A DNA stretch of 64,000 nt from Alteromonas sp. CI.11.F.A3 (GTDB lineage: Bacteria > Pseudomonadota > Gammaproteobacteria > Enterobacterales > Alteromonadaceae), in the NCBI RefSeq assembly GCF_032925565.1, contig NZ_CP136708.1, positions 2,046,001 to 2,110,000 of the forward strand, given 5' to 3'. Of the stretch, positions 17,904-25,925 are shown piece after piece. The stretch's first letter is position 1. Each line of letters starts with the position of its first letter. The translations under genes were made by a program, and so were the position numbers. The notes below the pieces were generated by a model. That model did no database searches. It was given only the letters and a program-made list of their open reading frames with translations, and had not been told where the DNA came from.

Positions 17904-18806
17904 TTAAGCAGATTGCTTAATCATCGCTGTATCGTGTTCTTGCGATGAATTATCGTTTTCAAAGGCCGGTTTTTCGCGCTTAGGCAATTGCAGAACATGA
18001 ATGCCAGCGGTTTCAAAATCTTCATTAATGTAACCGGCTTCTGCATATGCATTTAGCACATCGATACAAGGGTTAACGCCCCATTTCGCGTGATAACGCT
18101 CGGCGTTTCTGACAAAATCTAGAAGGTGATTAATAGGGCAACGGTAATTAGGTCGCTCTGGAGCAAAGGTCTGCAATTCGATTTGATTTAAAGAAAAACC
18201 CAGTGAACGACAATTGGTAAAAAAGTCTTCGTCGTTTAGTCCGAAGCCGTCGTAACCTTCATCGAAACCGCCGGTTTTCTTAAAATCTGTCTTGCTAATA
18301 AAAAACACTGTAGAACAAATGCTATCGTCACTAAACTTTCCATGATCATCTTCCTGTTGTCTTGACGGAATTTCGTTATTGTCTTCGTCTGGTAATTCTT
18401 GGCTTTTAATGTGGCATAAAGTGTCGTGGGGAAAAGTCCATTGTGACTCTGGAACGAATGTCACTTTGGTAAATACCACTGAGCCTGGACACCACGCGTT
18501 CATCCCCTTGGCGATGAAATTTTTATCCACGATGGCATCAACATTTATGTAAGCTAAAAGATTACTCTTGGCTTCTTGTAAGCCTCGGTTGCGTGCTCTA
18601 GCAATGGGTAACGCGCCGCTAGCCACAAACTTATGCACGATGTTAAATTTCTCACTCTTCGCTAGTGAAAGCGTTGAAGGAGAACACATCCAAACAATGA
18701 CAAGTTCATCGGGTAGTGGGTTACACGACTCAAGCTGTTCTATGAGTCTGCAGAGTTTTTCTGTACGACTTTTTACTATCGTGACAACACTGACGGGTGA
18801 ATGCAT
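17904..18806 (-). CDS. Family-2 glycosyltransferase-like protein with altered DxD
   Basis: This 300-residue GT-A-fold protein has an N-terminal VSVVTIVKSRTEKLCRLIEQL, ARARNRGLQEAKSNLLAYIN, and the C-terminal Glyco_transf_7C-like GGFDEGYDGFGLNDEDFF (179-196). Where a DxD motif is expected the sequence reads N88-V89-D90, so the first metal-binding acid is missing. There is no signal peptide or membrane anchor, so it should be cytosolic. It begins the operon with a strong AGGAGG ribosome site. No other cell-wall or glycan gene is nearby. It may transfer a sugar to a small molecule, or it may be a GT fold used for another reaction alongside the N-oxygenase-like gene. Confidence 0.78.
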   Translation of the reverse strand: MHSPVSVVTIVKSRTEKLCRLIEQLESCNPLPDELVIVWMCSPSTLSLAKSEKFNIVHKFVASGALPIARARNRGLQEAKSNLLAYINVDAIVDKNFIAKGMNAWCPGSVVFTKVTFVPESQWTFPHDTLCHIKSQELPDEDNNEIPSRQQEDDHGKFSDDSICSTVFFISKTDFKKTGGFDEGYDGFGLNDEDFFTNCRSLGFSLNQIELQTFAPERPNYRCPINHLLDFVRNAERYHAKWGVNPCIDVLNAYAEAGYINEDFETAGIHVLQLPKREKPAFENDNSSQEHDTAMIKQSA

Positions 18807-18922
18807 GTAAACCTCCTAATTTCCCTTTGGTGAGTGATTGATAACTGAACTTCTGTCATCGCTATCAAACGTCGCACTAACTGTCTTATCTGTAATGCTT
18901 ACTTGCAGGTTAACTAGCAATA

Positions 18923-18940
18923 ATTAGACCTTAGTCTAAT
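18923..18940. promoter_or_regulatory. Inverted repeat, possible operator of the GT/YqcI/DUF1989 operon
   Basis: ATTAGAC-CTTA-GTCTAAT is an 18-bp sequence with perfect 7-bp arms, 117 bases upstream of the glycosyltransferase-like start. Its size and spacing resemble operators of dimeric regulators such as TetR-type proteins. No such regulator is encoded in the window. The remainder of 18807-19094 shows nothing gene-like. Confidence 0.45.
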
Positions 18941-19094
18941 ATGTTGAAAAGTTTGGAGATTATTTCTTTTGGCGGAAGGCGGTAGCGCTTAGGCTTGCAA
19001 AGAATTCACTCAGTGTGAATCTATTTCATAGTTTTAAAATAGGGCCAATACCCCATTTTAGAAAAGGTTTTCTGTTTACTGGGAGGACTCCTAC

Positions 19095-19487
19095 TCACTG
19101 GTGAAGAGTGTTAGTCGCATTAACATCACTGGCTTTAGCAGTAACTGGTTGCGGCGTACTTACCTGATTTATTTTAGCTTCTATCCCTATTTCATCTGGT
19201 AAGGTTTGTGAATATTCGATGGGTTCATTTCGAACACATAAGGTCTTTAAATTGAAAACTTGGCAGCTGCCTTTATAACGCTGGGTATCGGCTACAAGGT
19301 AATGACATGCTTCGCCCTTCGTTTTTGTTTTGCAGGCTTCAAATGCTTCGTTGTGAATATGACCGCTGTGAGCCAAAACTGTCGTCGAGCATGTCATCGC
19401 TAGTACCGTTACCAATGAAAGTAGAGGTAAACGTTCGGGTGACTTTTCAAATAATATCTTGAGTGATTTGGCACATATAGACATCAT
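19095..19487 (-). CDS. Small exported four-cysteine protein
   Basis: This 130-residue protein has an N-terminal hydrophobic export segment (about residues 21-39) and a compact core with Cys52, Cys61, Cys75 and Cys84 in EACKTKTKGEAC...GSC...LC. Residues 47-90 align without gaps to residues 32-75 of the protein encoded at 22882-23118, on the other side of the two-component system. Function is unknown. Two disulfides are plausible in the periplasm. It is translationally coupled to the upstream YHYH gene by an ATGA overlap. The C-terminal tail of about 40 residues is low in structure. Confidence 0.75.
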   Translation of the reverse strand: MMSICAKSLKILFEKSPERLPLLSLVTVLAMTCSTTVLAHSGHIHNEAFEACKTKTKGEACHYLVADTQRYKGSCQVFNLKTLCVRNEPIEYSQTLPDEIGIEAKINQVSTPQPVTAKASDVNATNTLHQ

Positions 19488-20506
19488 TCATTTACCTCTA
19501 TACTGCCTTGAGCACCTTGGTAGCAGCCGATAAACATATTTTCTGCCGCACTTGCTGCATGATAGTGATAACCTCTTGTATCGTCCTCATGGCCTCTACA
19601 TTCATCAAGATCGTAGTCTTCCTCTCCATTGGCATTCAACATGCCGTAGATACCGTAGCCATCAAGTGCATAGCCCATTAGGTTGGCATGCTCATCAATA
19701 CTGGTTACTACTTCGCTACACCCTAATGACGCGTGATAATGATAGCCTTCAGCGGGGTTCACGTGGCCACCACAATCGTCGAATGCTGCAATGGTATTTG
19801 CCGCCAGTATTTGGGACACAGGAGCAGGGCCTGCTATCACTACGCCATTGAGTGAAACGCCCAAGTCAGCACCAATAGAGTCAGGGTTTGATAAAGGCAC
19901 TGGGGTAACTGGAATAAGAATAGTTTGTTGCATACCGCCGTCGTAATAACTAATTGAACACTGAACGCAGTGATTTTGATATTCTGCTGCTACATTTGGG
20001 CGGGCTGCAGCTTCACACGCCACTTGTGTATCGGTCACAAAAATATCGCCAGTATCTTCATCGTATAATTCCCAGTCATCGCCATAAAGGGTTTTAACGT
20101 CAACAAAGAATTGCCCTTCCAGCTGATATACGTCGCCACTTCCGTCAAACCATATACCGCCTTTGGTGGCATCGTCTGCAATATTAGAAGGGCAAAAGGG
20201 GCCAATTTCCGTATTGGCAGGGGCTCCATTGATAATGACTTTGTAGCATTCGGTAGTGGTACCATCCGTAAGCGTACAAGCTGTGGTAGTAATAGTTTCG
20301 GCCAGGCCGGCGGCTAGGAAATAGTCTGGGTTGGGGCCAATAACGACATTGTCGGCGTCGCTATCACCATCGCTATCGCCATCTGAATCTGAGCCAGTGG
20401 AAGTATCGCTTGCTGTTGTTGAAGTGTTATTGGAATTGTCGCTATCAGAGCAGGCGGATGTGCCTAGCAACGTAAGTACAAGCAGTGCGTAAAATGACGT
20501 CTTCAT
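19484..20506 (-). CDS. YHYH-domain lipoprotein
   Basis: This 340-residue lipoprotein has a lipobox LGTSAC (Cys19) and then an acidic Ser/Asp/Gly linker (about residues 20-55). The exported domain carries two YHYH motifs, at 255-258 (GYHYHASLGC) and 313-316 (GYHYHAAS). The histidine-rich motif pair names the YHYH domain family, which suggests metal binding, but I know of no proven function. Several cysteines (77, 87, 105, 164, 180, 183, 245, 263, 303, 328) may form disulfides. It lies 135 bases downstream of the response-regulator gene on the same strand and may be part of the regulon of that system. Confidence 0.85.
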   Translation of the reverse strand: MKTSFYALLVLTLLGTSACSDSDNSNNTSTTASDTSTGSDSDGDSDGDSDADNVVIGPNPDYFLAAGLAETITTTACTLTDGTTTECYKVIINGAPANTEIGPFCPSNIADDATKGGIWFDGSGDVYQLEGQFFVDVKTLYGDDWELYDEDTGDIFVTDTQVACEAAARPNVAAEYQNHCVQCSISYYDGGMQQTILIPVTPVPLSNPDSIGADLGVSLNGVVIAGPAPVSQILAANTIAAFDDCGGHVNPAEGYHYHASLGCSEVVTSIDEHANLMGYALDGYGIYGMLNANGEEDYDLDECRGHEDDTRGYHYHAASAAENMFIGCYQGAQGSIEVNE

Positions 20507-20641
20507 AAAATGCCCCAGAACTGTCTTTTAGGTTTGAATATTTATTGGAATACCAAATCAAAGACTATCGCTAAAAAGTGCAGTTTAAGTGCAGGTTCAA
20601 AGAGGCTTTAATGAAGATGTATAGCAGGCTACTGTACTTTT

Positions 20642-21331
20642 TTACTGTACTTTGTAGCCTATGCCGTATACCGCATGAATAGGACTGATGTGTTCTGCCG
20701 TAGCTAACTTGTGACGTAGGTTTTTCATATGGCTGTCGATAGTGCGGTTACTGACCACTCTGCCATCTTCGTAGCCAAGTTCCATAAGTTGGTCTCGCGA
20801 GTAAACGACACCGGGTTTCGTCATCATCGTTTTCAACAACCGAAATTCTACCGGCGTAAGCTCAATAATGTTGCCATCCACAGCGCATTCAAAGCGAGAC
20901 ATATCCAACTCGATGTGGCGAAAAGTGAGTTTTTCTGATGAAGACTCCGTTTTGGTTTGTTGGGTACTACGCCGCAATACAGCTTGTATTCGTGCTACCA
21001 CTTCACGCGCTGAAAAAGGTTTACATACATAGTCATCGGCACCCGCTTCAAGACCAATAAGTCGGTCTATTTCATCGACTCGGGCGGTCAACATGATAAT
21101 GGGCACCATGGAAAAACGACGTAACGATTTGCAAATGGTGAGTCCGTCCACACCGGGCAACATCCTATCAAGAATAATGGCCGCGGGAGCTTCTTTTTTT
21201 ACCGTATCAACCACATGGGTGCCTTCGTTCAGTACGGTAGATGTGAACCCTTCTAAGGCTAGAAACTCAACTAAAATTTGCGCAATTTTATCTTCATCTT
21301 CAACAATGAGTACATGTTTGTGCGATGTCAT
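20642..21331 (-). CDS. OmpR-family response regulator (BaeR-like)
   Basis: This 229-residue regulator has a receiver domain, with acidic pocket EDED at 11-14, phospho-acceptor Asp55 in IILDRMLPGVDG, and the conserved Lys in DDYVCKPFS. A winged-helix DNA-binding domain follows (LTPVEFRLLKTMMTKPGVVYSRDQL, RTIDSHMKNLRHKL in parts, YGIGYKVQ). It shares one base with the stop of the kinase gene upstream (TAATG), so both proteins are made from one message. BaeR-like is a similarity call and orthology to E. coli BaeR is not claimed. Confidence 0.93.
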   Translation of the reverse strand: MTSHKHVLIVEDEDKIAQILVEFLALEGFTSTVLNEGTHVVDTVKKEAPAAIILDRMLPGVDGLTICKSLRRFSMVPIIMLTARVDEIDRLIGLEAGADDYVCKPFSAREVVARIQAVLRRSTQQTKTESSSEKLTFRHIELDMSRFECAVDGNIIELTPVEFRLLKTMMTKPGVVYSRDQLMELGYEDGRVVSNRTIDSHMKNLRHKLATAEHISPIHAVYGIGYKVQ

Positions 21332-22740
21332 TAGTTATTATCCGTAGTGAAATGTTTGGGCAGCTCTGCTGTAATTTTAACGCCGCCGAGTGACGAAACT
21401 GACGCGCTAATTTTGCCACCATGGGCCTCTATAATTTGTTTACTAATGGATAGACCAAGGCCGGCACCTTGCGTTCGACGCCTACGTGAGGCATCTTCTC
21501 TAAATAAAGGTTCAAATAATGCCGCTGCATTTTCTTTCGCAATGCTGGGCGCTGAGTCTTGTACAATAATAACAATAAATGAAGGTTGTTCTGAAACCAA
21601 TAACTCTACAGTACCGGGCGCATCGGTGTACTCACATGCGTTAACTAACAAGTTAAGCATAAGTTGCTTCAAGCGCTGGTGATCGGCATTAATAGTGATG
21701 TTGGGCGGGCAGGAAAACGTGAAGGTAAGCCCTTTTGTATCAAAAATATGCGCAAGGCTTTCGCTTTGTTGCGCTATTACTTGGCTCACATCCACTGACG
21801 AGAAATGATAAGAAAGCCCGCCAATATCTGACAGTGATAATTGATATAAATCTTCAACCAATAAAGACAAGCGCGAGACCTCTTGGTCAAACGAAGCCAG
21901 TTGTTTTTGATCAAGTGGTCGAATTCCTGCTTTTATCAGTTCAATTTCGCCAGACAGTATGGTGAGGGGCGTACGAAGTTCATGAGAAATATCAGCTAGC
22001 CATTGGCTTTTAGTATTTTTATGCGCTTCAAGGGTATTTCCCAATGTGTTGATGTGGCGCATTAGCTCGCCAAACTCATCAGGACGGTTTTCTGGCAAGT
22101 TGGTTTTATATTGATGTGCGGTAAGGCCTTTAACGCTTTGTAATATAGCCTTAAAAGGGCTTAGCATGCGGGGCGCAACGCCTAATGCCAGTACAAGCGA
22201 GGCGATAAGTGATACTAGCCCTATAAAAATAATGGCGTGCAGCTGTTGTGCAGAAAAAGCACGAGCCACATCTGAGTCAGGTGTTTGGGGTGGGTAACTG
22301 GTAAGCCAACCTATGAGCTCTCCGTTAACTTCAAGTTGTAAACTGACTTCATTTCGTTCGTTTTCGTCAGCATAGGAATCTTGCCCCGATATGATTTCCC
22401 CAGAGGCATTAGTCAGTAATGTAGGTGGGCCGGCAGATATATCGTCAATCTGATGCCTAGGGGGAGGGAATCCACCGGGTCGAGGGCGCATGCCGGGGCG
22501 GCGATGAGGCATGCCAGTAGGTGCAACACGCTCTATTTCGATATTTTCCCAACTATTATTATTGCTGCGGTACTCTGCAATAAGCACGCGACGTAAACTC
22601 ATCAGGCGCTCTCGTTCCTGATTTTGAATAAATTCATTAAAGCCTTGCTCGAAGCTCCATCGTGCAAGTGCTAGTGAAAGCGACAAAGACACACAGGTAA
22701 AGCCAACAAGAATAACAAGTAATTTATGGGATAGTTTCAT
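21331..22740 (-). CDS. Sensor histidine kinase with Pro/Arg-rich periplasmic loop (BaeS-like)
   Basis: This 469-residue inner-membrane kinase has TM1 at about 7-27, a periplasmic sensor region at about 28-167, and TM2 at about 168-189. HAMP follows (190-243), then HisKA with His253 in DISHELRTPLT, and HATPase with LLVNACEYTD (N-box) and GAGLGLSISKQIIEAHGG (G-box). The sensor loop has an unusual stretch rich in proline, arginine and glycine with two histidines (about residues 73-96), beginning APTGMPHRRPGMRP. The gene is divergent from a small secreted protein (22882-23118) and cotranscribed with its regulator. The signal is unknown. A cationic flexible loop could sense a metal or an anionic ligand. 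Confidence 0.92.
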   Translation of the reverse strand: MKLSHKLLVILVGFTCVSLSLSLALARWSFEQGFNEFIQNQERERLMSLRRVLIAEYRSNNNSWENIEIERVAPTGMPHRRPGMRPRPGGFPPPRHQIDDISAGPPTLLTNASGEIISGQDSYADENERNEVSLQLEVNGELIGWLTSYPPQTPDSDVARAFSAQQLHAIIFIGLVSLIASLVLALGVAPRMLSPFKAILQSVKGLTAHQYKTNLPENRPDEFGELMRHINTLGNTLEAHKNTKSQWLADISHELRTPLTILSGEIELIKAGIRPLDQKQLASFDQEVSRLSLLVEDLYQLSLSDIGGLSYHFSSVDVSQVIAQQSESLAHIFDTKGLTFTFSCPPNITINADHQRLKQLMLNLLVNACEYTDAPGTVELLVSEQPSFIVIIVQDSAPSIAKENAAALFEPLFREDASRRRRTQGAGLGLSISKQIIEAHGGKISASVSSLGGVKITAELPKHFTTDNN

Positions 22741-22881
22741 TGTGCTGAGTATATCTATGCTTGTACGTTGCTAACAATTGTTTCTGCTTTTATTCCGTTA
22801 CTTCTACATGTTCTCTGCACTGAATCTGCACATTTAACGCGTATGCTGAATGTGAGTTAGTTAATCTTCTTAGGAAAAGTC

Positions 22882-23118
22882 ATGAAATTGTTAAAGCTTG
22901 TATTCGTTGCCACGCTTCTCACAGGAAGTTTAAGCGCATTTGCGCAACAGGGTCGTCCGAATGGTCCGCCACCTGAAGCTATTGAAGCATGTGAAGATAA
23001 ATCTGAGGGTGATACAGTCTCTTTTGAAACCCGTCGCGGTGACAGCGTGGAAGGTACTTGCGAATTGGTTGAGGAACAACTGGTAGCGGTTCCTGAAAAC
23101 CATCGTCAACAACGTTAA
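22882..23118 (+). CDS. Small exported protein, two-cysteine relative of the 19095 protein
   Basis: This 78-residue protein has a signal peptide (cleavage near AFA|QQ, residues 20-22), then a Gly/Pro-rich start and the core EAIEACEDKSEGD with Cys37 and Cys60. It aligns gaplessly to the four-cysteine protein at 19095-19487. The positions of that protein's other two cysteines are Val46 and Ala69 here, so one disulfide at most can form. The TTAGGAAAAG ribosome site supports the ATG. It is divergent from the histidine kinase, as targets of BaeSR-like systems often are. Function unknown. Confidence 0.8.
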   Translation: MKLLKLVFVATLLTGSLSAFAQQGRPNGPPPEAIEACEDKSEGDTVSFETRRGDSVEGTCELVEEQLVAVPENHRQQR

Positions 23119-23332
23119 TTTCCCCAGTATATTATTTCTTTACCCATCTAAAAACGTAAGCTGGCAGTGTAAATATGCACCGTCAGTTTTTGCTTTGTTA
23201 TTACAGAACGCTCTAACAAAAAAATACCGAATATGTCATACTAGTCAATCATTAAGCTAAGCATTAATAGCGCGCCCTTTTGTTAGGTTTTTCACAGCGC
23301 ATTAGCTTAAAATATCTTATTGGAGGCCTAGT

Positions 23333-23923
23333 ATGCAATACAGTGACGAGCGCCTTAACGAGCTAGTAAACGCCAGAAATTCAGAGGTTCCAGACGTATT
23401 TAGCATTCAGTGTGATGGCATTGAACTTTATGTTCACGTTAGCCCTTACGTATGGATCCGCCCTTGGGAAGGACGTGACCACACGGCTTTTTCAGTGGGA
23501 CTAGCGCCAGGATGCCCAAATGCCTGTAGGTTGTTCGGTAAAATTGATGTGCCTTATTTGCATATTTCGCTAGAGGCCCTCAAGCAGGCCGCGGTTAAGC
23601 GTGTATCTGAAGCGGGAATATCGTTTTTAACCAAACGAGGAGCAGGGGTGAAAAGCTTTGCTATTCACCCTAGAGGCGGTTTGACATCAGTAGACGAAAG
23701 CCGTGCTTACCACGACGCTTACGTAAATGGATACCGCTATGTAGTGCATGTTTATCAGTTACGAAGTGGCGGGCTTGGAAAGCGCTTTGCTGAATGGTTT
23801 TTTTTCGGAGAGCCAGAGCCGTCTGTGATCTTAACAAAATTACGTCGTCAGCAAGATAATCTTGCAGACTCAATGCATTTTGAAATATGTCAATTGTCGA
23901 CGGAACTTCCTAAGTCAGCGTAA
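23333..23923 (+). CDS. Unrecognised soluble protein
   Basis: This 196-residue protein has no signal peptide or clear membrane segment. I recognise no family. Visible features are an aromatic-rich segment (YVHVSPYVWIRPWEGRDH), a CPNAC pair of cysteines at about residues 61-65, and a basic central stretch. TTGGAGG lies nine bases upstream of the ATG, so translation is well supported. It is followed after 58 bases by another orphan gene on the same strand. Confidence 0.7.
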   Translation: MQYSDERLNELVNARNSEVPDVFSIQCDGIELYVHVSPYVWIRPWEGRDHTAFSVGLAPGCPNACRLFGKIDVPYLHISLEALKQAAVKRVSEAGISFLTKRGAGVKSFAIHPRGGLTSVDESRAYHDAYVNGYRYVVHVYQLRSGGLGKRFAEWFFFGEPEPSVILTKLRRQQDNLADSMHFEICQLSTELPKSA

Positions 23924-23981
23924 ATCTTAATTAGTATAATAAACTATGGTTCACTTGTGAGCGTATTCAAATCTTTATAAA

Positions 23982-24590
23982 GTGAGTAAAAGTCAAGTGG
24001 AGAGAGTTGTGAACTCTGAATCGGTAGTTGAACTTCGCAACTATGAAAAAAGCCAGTTAAAACAAGTTAGTGTTATTTCTGGTATTTCACCCAATGCCAT
24101 GCGAAGGGTATTTGGTGGATGGATATTATTTGCTGCATTAGTAGGAATAATTGTTTCTGTTGCACCGGATTTAGACAGTCAGTTTATTGGTTTAACCTTG
24201 TTTGTTTTAGTGGCCTTCACCGTTGTAATGTTTTGGCAGAGCCGAATATCTGAAGGGTGGCCAGCCATTATTTGCGATGACGATTACATAGGTGTGGTAC
24301 GAGATCCTGTTCTGCGTGAATATGTGTGCGTCAAAAAAAGTATTATCACCGATGCTCAACCTTCACTGATTAAACCGAATAAGAAAGCGGTTGAAATGAG
24401 TTTAGACACCAGCGCACTTAGCGAAACCGACACCGCCATTTTGAAACAAGCGGTGTGGCCTCGAGAAGACAAACTTATTGGTCTTGCACACTTTAAACGT
24501 CGTGAAGAAGCATGCGAAAGCGTAATGTGGTGTGTTAATCACAATACGAAAGCGGTTAGGTCAGTTCCAGCACATCGTGTGCCTACCTAG
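23982..24590 (+). CDS. Unrecognised protein with two membrane segments
   Basis: This protein of up to 202 residues has two hydrophobic helices (about residues 47-65 and 68-86) between a short N-terminal tail and a soluble C-terminal domain of about 115 residues. I do not recognise the family. The start is uncertain: GTG at 23982 opens the frame, but GTG at 24009 lies right after a purine-rich GGAGAGAG. The rest of the frame is uninterrupted and ends at a strong terminator. It may be cotranscribed with the gene at 23333. Confidence 0.65.
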   Translation: MSKSQVERVVNSESVVELRNYEKSQLKQVSVISGISPNAMRRVFGGWILFAALVGIIVSVAPDLDSQFIGLTLFVLVAFTVVMFWQSRISEGWPAIICDDDYIGVVRDPVLREYVCVKKSIITDAQPSLIKPNKKAVEMSLDTSALSETDTAILKQAVWPREDKLIGLAHFKRREEACESVMWCVNHNTKAVRSVPAHRVPT

Positions 24591-24610
24591 TCGTAAGCCT
24601 TTTCAATATT

Positions 24611-24634
24611 AAGCCGCTTTATAGCGGCTTTTTA
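24611..24634. terminator. Terminator between convergent genes
   Basis: AAGCCGCT (24611-24618), a TTAT loop and AGCGGCTT (24623-24630) are followed by T residues on the plus strand, 20 bases after the stop of the membrane-protein gene. It may also serve the convergent EEP gene. Confidence 0.88.
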
Positions 24635-24644
24635 CTTTCTGTAT

Positions 24645-25631
24645 TTAGGCTTTTGGCTTTAGTTTCAACCGCGTTAACAGCGGGTAATGATCTGAGCCAA
24701 TATCAGGTAGTTTCCTAATGTCTTCAAGCATAAAGTGACTTGAATGAAACACATGATCCAATGGCCATTTAACTAATGGGTAGTGGGCATGAAACGTATT
24801 GAAAAATGCACGACCAATTCTTGGGTCCAGCATACCGCTTATTTTCTTAAATTTTCGGGTAGTAGGTGACCATGCCACATCGTTTAAGTCACCCGCCACA
24901 ATAATAGGCCCGTCTTTTTTAGCTATTTCATGGCCTACCATAGTAAGTTCCACATCTCTGGGCTTAGCCGTTTTGTTTTCTGTGGGGCTAGGAGGCTTCG
25001 GATGTAAAAAGTAAAGTGTCACATCTTGTCCATCCATATCGATAGTAACAAGCATGGAAGGCACATCATCTTCTACTAAATAGTTGAGCTTGGCAGTTTT
25101 CAGTGGGTATTTACTGTATAAGTGCATGCCATACAGATTCTCTAACGGGCAATGCTGCTGGTGAGGATGAGTTTCGTTTAACGCCGATAGGGCTATTTCC
25201 CAGCGCTTGTTAGATTCGAGAGTAACGACGAAGTCTGGATTGGTGTCACGCACATGCTTCAATAGCTTGTCGTAATCTTCATTGGGCATAAAAACATTGC
25301 TAGATAAAATACTAATACTCTCTCCAGCATCTTGAGAAGATGCTTTAACCACTTCCTTTTTATAAAAGAAGGTATAAGGCAAGATCCAAATAGCTTGGTA
25401 AATCGCGCAGGCAATTAATCCAATATAAAGCAATGCGATGATAAGCGTGTTAAATGCAGAAAGTTCCGACGGATACATAACCCCTCGGGTAATCAAGACT
25501 ATCACCATTAAACCTAGCAGCTGTAGCCGTGGAAATTCCCATACCCTAACCAGCCAATGCTTCGACGGGAGTGAAGGCGCTAAAGTGGCAGCGATAAGAA
25601 ATATCGCCATGGTGTTCAGTAAAATATTCAT
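24645..25631 (-). CDS. Membrane-anchored endonuclease/exonuclease/phosphatase-family protein
   Basis: This 328-residue protein has three predicted N-terminal membrane helices (about residues 1-90) followed by an EEP catalytic domain. Catalytic motifs are visible: ISILSSNVFMPNEDYDKLL, VVTLESNKRWE (metal-ligand Glu), VAGDLNDVAWSPTTR (Asp/Asn pair) and the C-terminal GSDHYPLLTRL (Asp-His). This arrangement is common in proteobacterial 'EEP family' membrane proteins. Whether the substrate is a phospholipid, nucleic acid or inositol phosphate is not evident. It is a lone gene convergent with 23982-24590. Confidence 0.88.
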   Translation of the reverse strand: MNILLNTMAIFLIAATLAPSLPSKHWLVRVWEFPRLQLLGLMVIVLITRGVMYPSELSAFNTLIIALLYIGLIACAIYQAIWILPYTFFYKKEVVKASSQDAGESISILSSNVFMPNEDYDKLLKHVRDTNPDFVVTLESNKRWEIALSALNETHPHQQHCPLENLYGMHLYSKYPLKTAKLNYLVEDDVPSMLVTIDMDGQDVTLYFLHPKPPSPTENKTAKPRDVELTMVGHEIAKKDGPIIVAGDLNDVAWSPTTRKFKKISGMLDPRIGRAFFNTFHAHYPLVKWPLDHVFHSSHFMLEDIRKLPDIGSDHYPLLTRLKLKPKA

Positions 25632-25925
25632 TGTCGTTCCTGACTAAGTTGTTTTTTGCATTATTAGCTTGCTTGCAAACGCTTTAAAAAAGGCAAACTC
25701 GGCTATTGTTGGATTAATAATAAGTATATTGGTTAATGAATATTCAATTTTCGTTCCGGTTAGGCAAATTGTAGGTAAAAAATGCTCATAGGCCGAAAAG
25801 TTTGCAGAGATGTTAACAAGTGATAACTAGGATGAAAGTAGGGTAACTTGTTATAAATCAGTTGTTTGCTATGTTGGCTCGAGTTTCGCATTGGTTATTG
25901 GGAGTTTCAACAAAGGAGAACTGTT

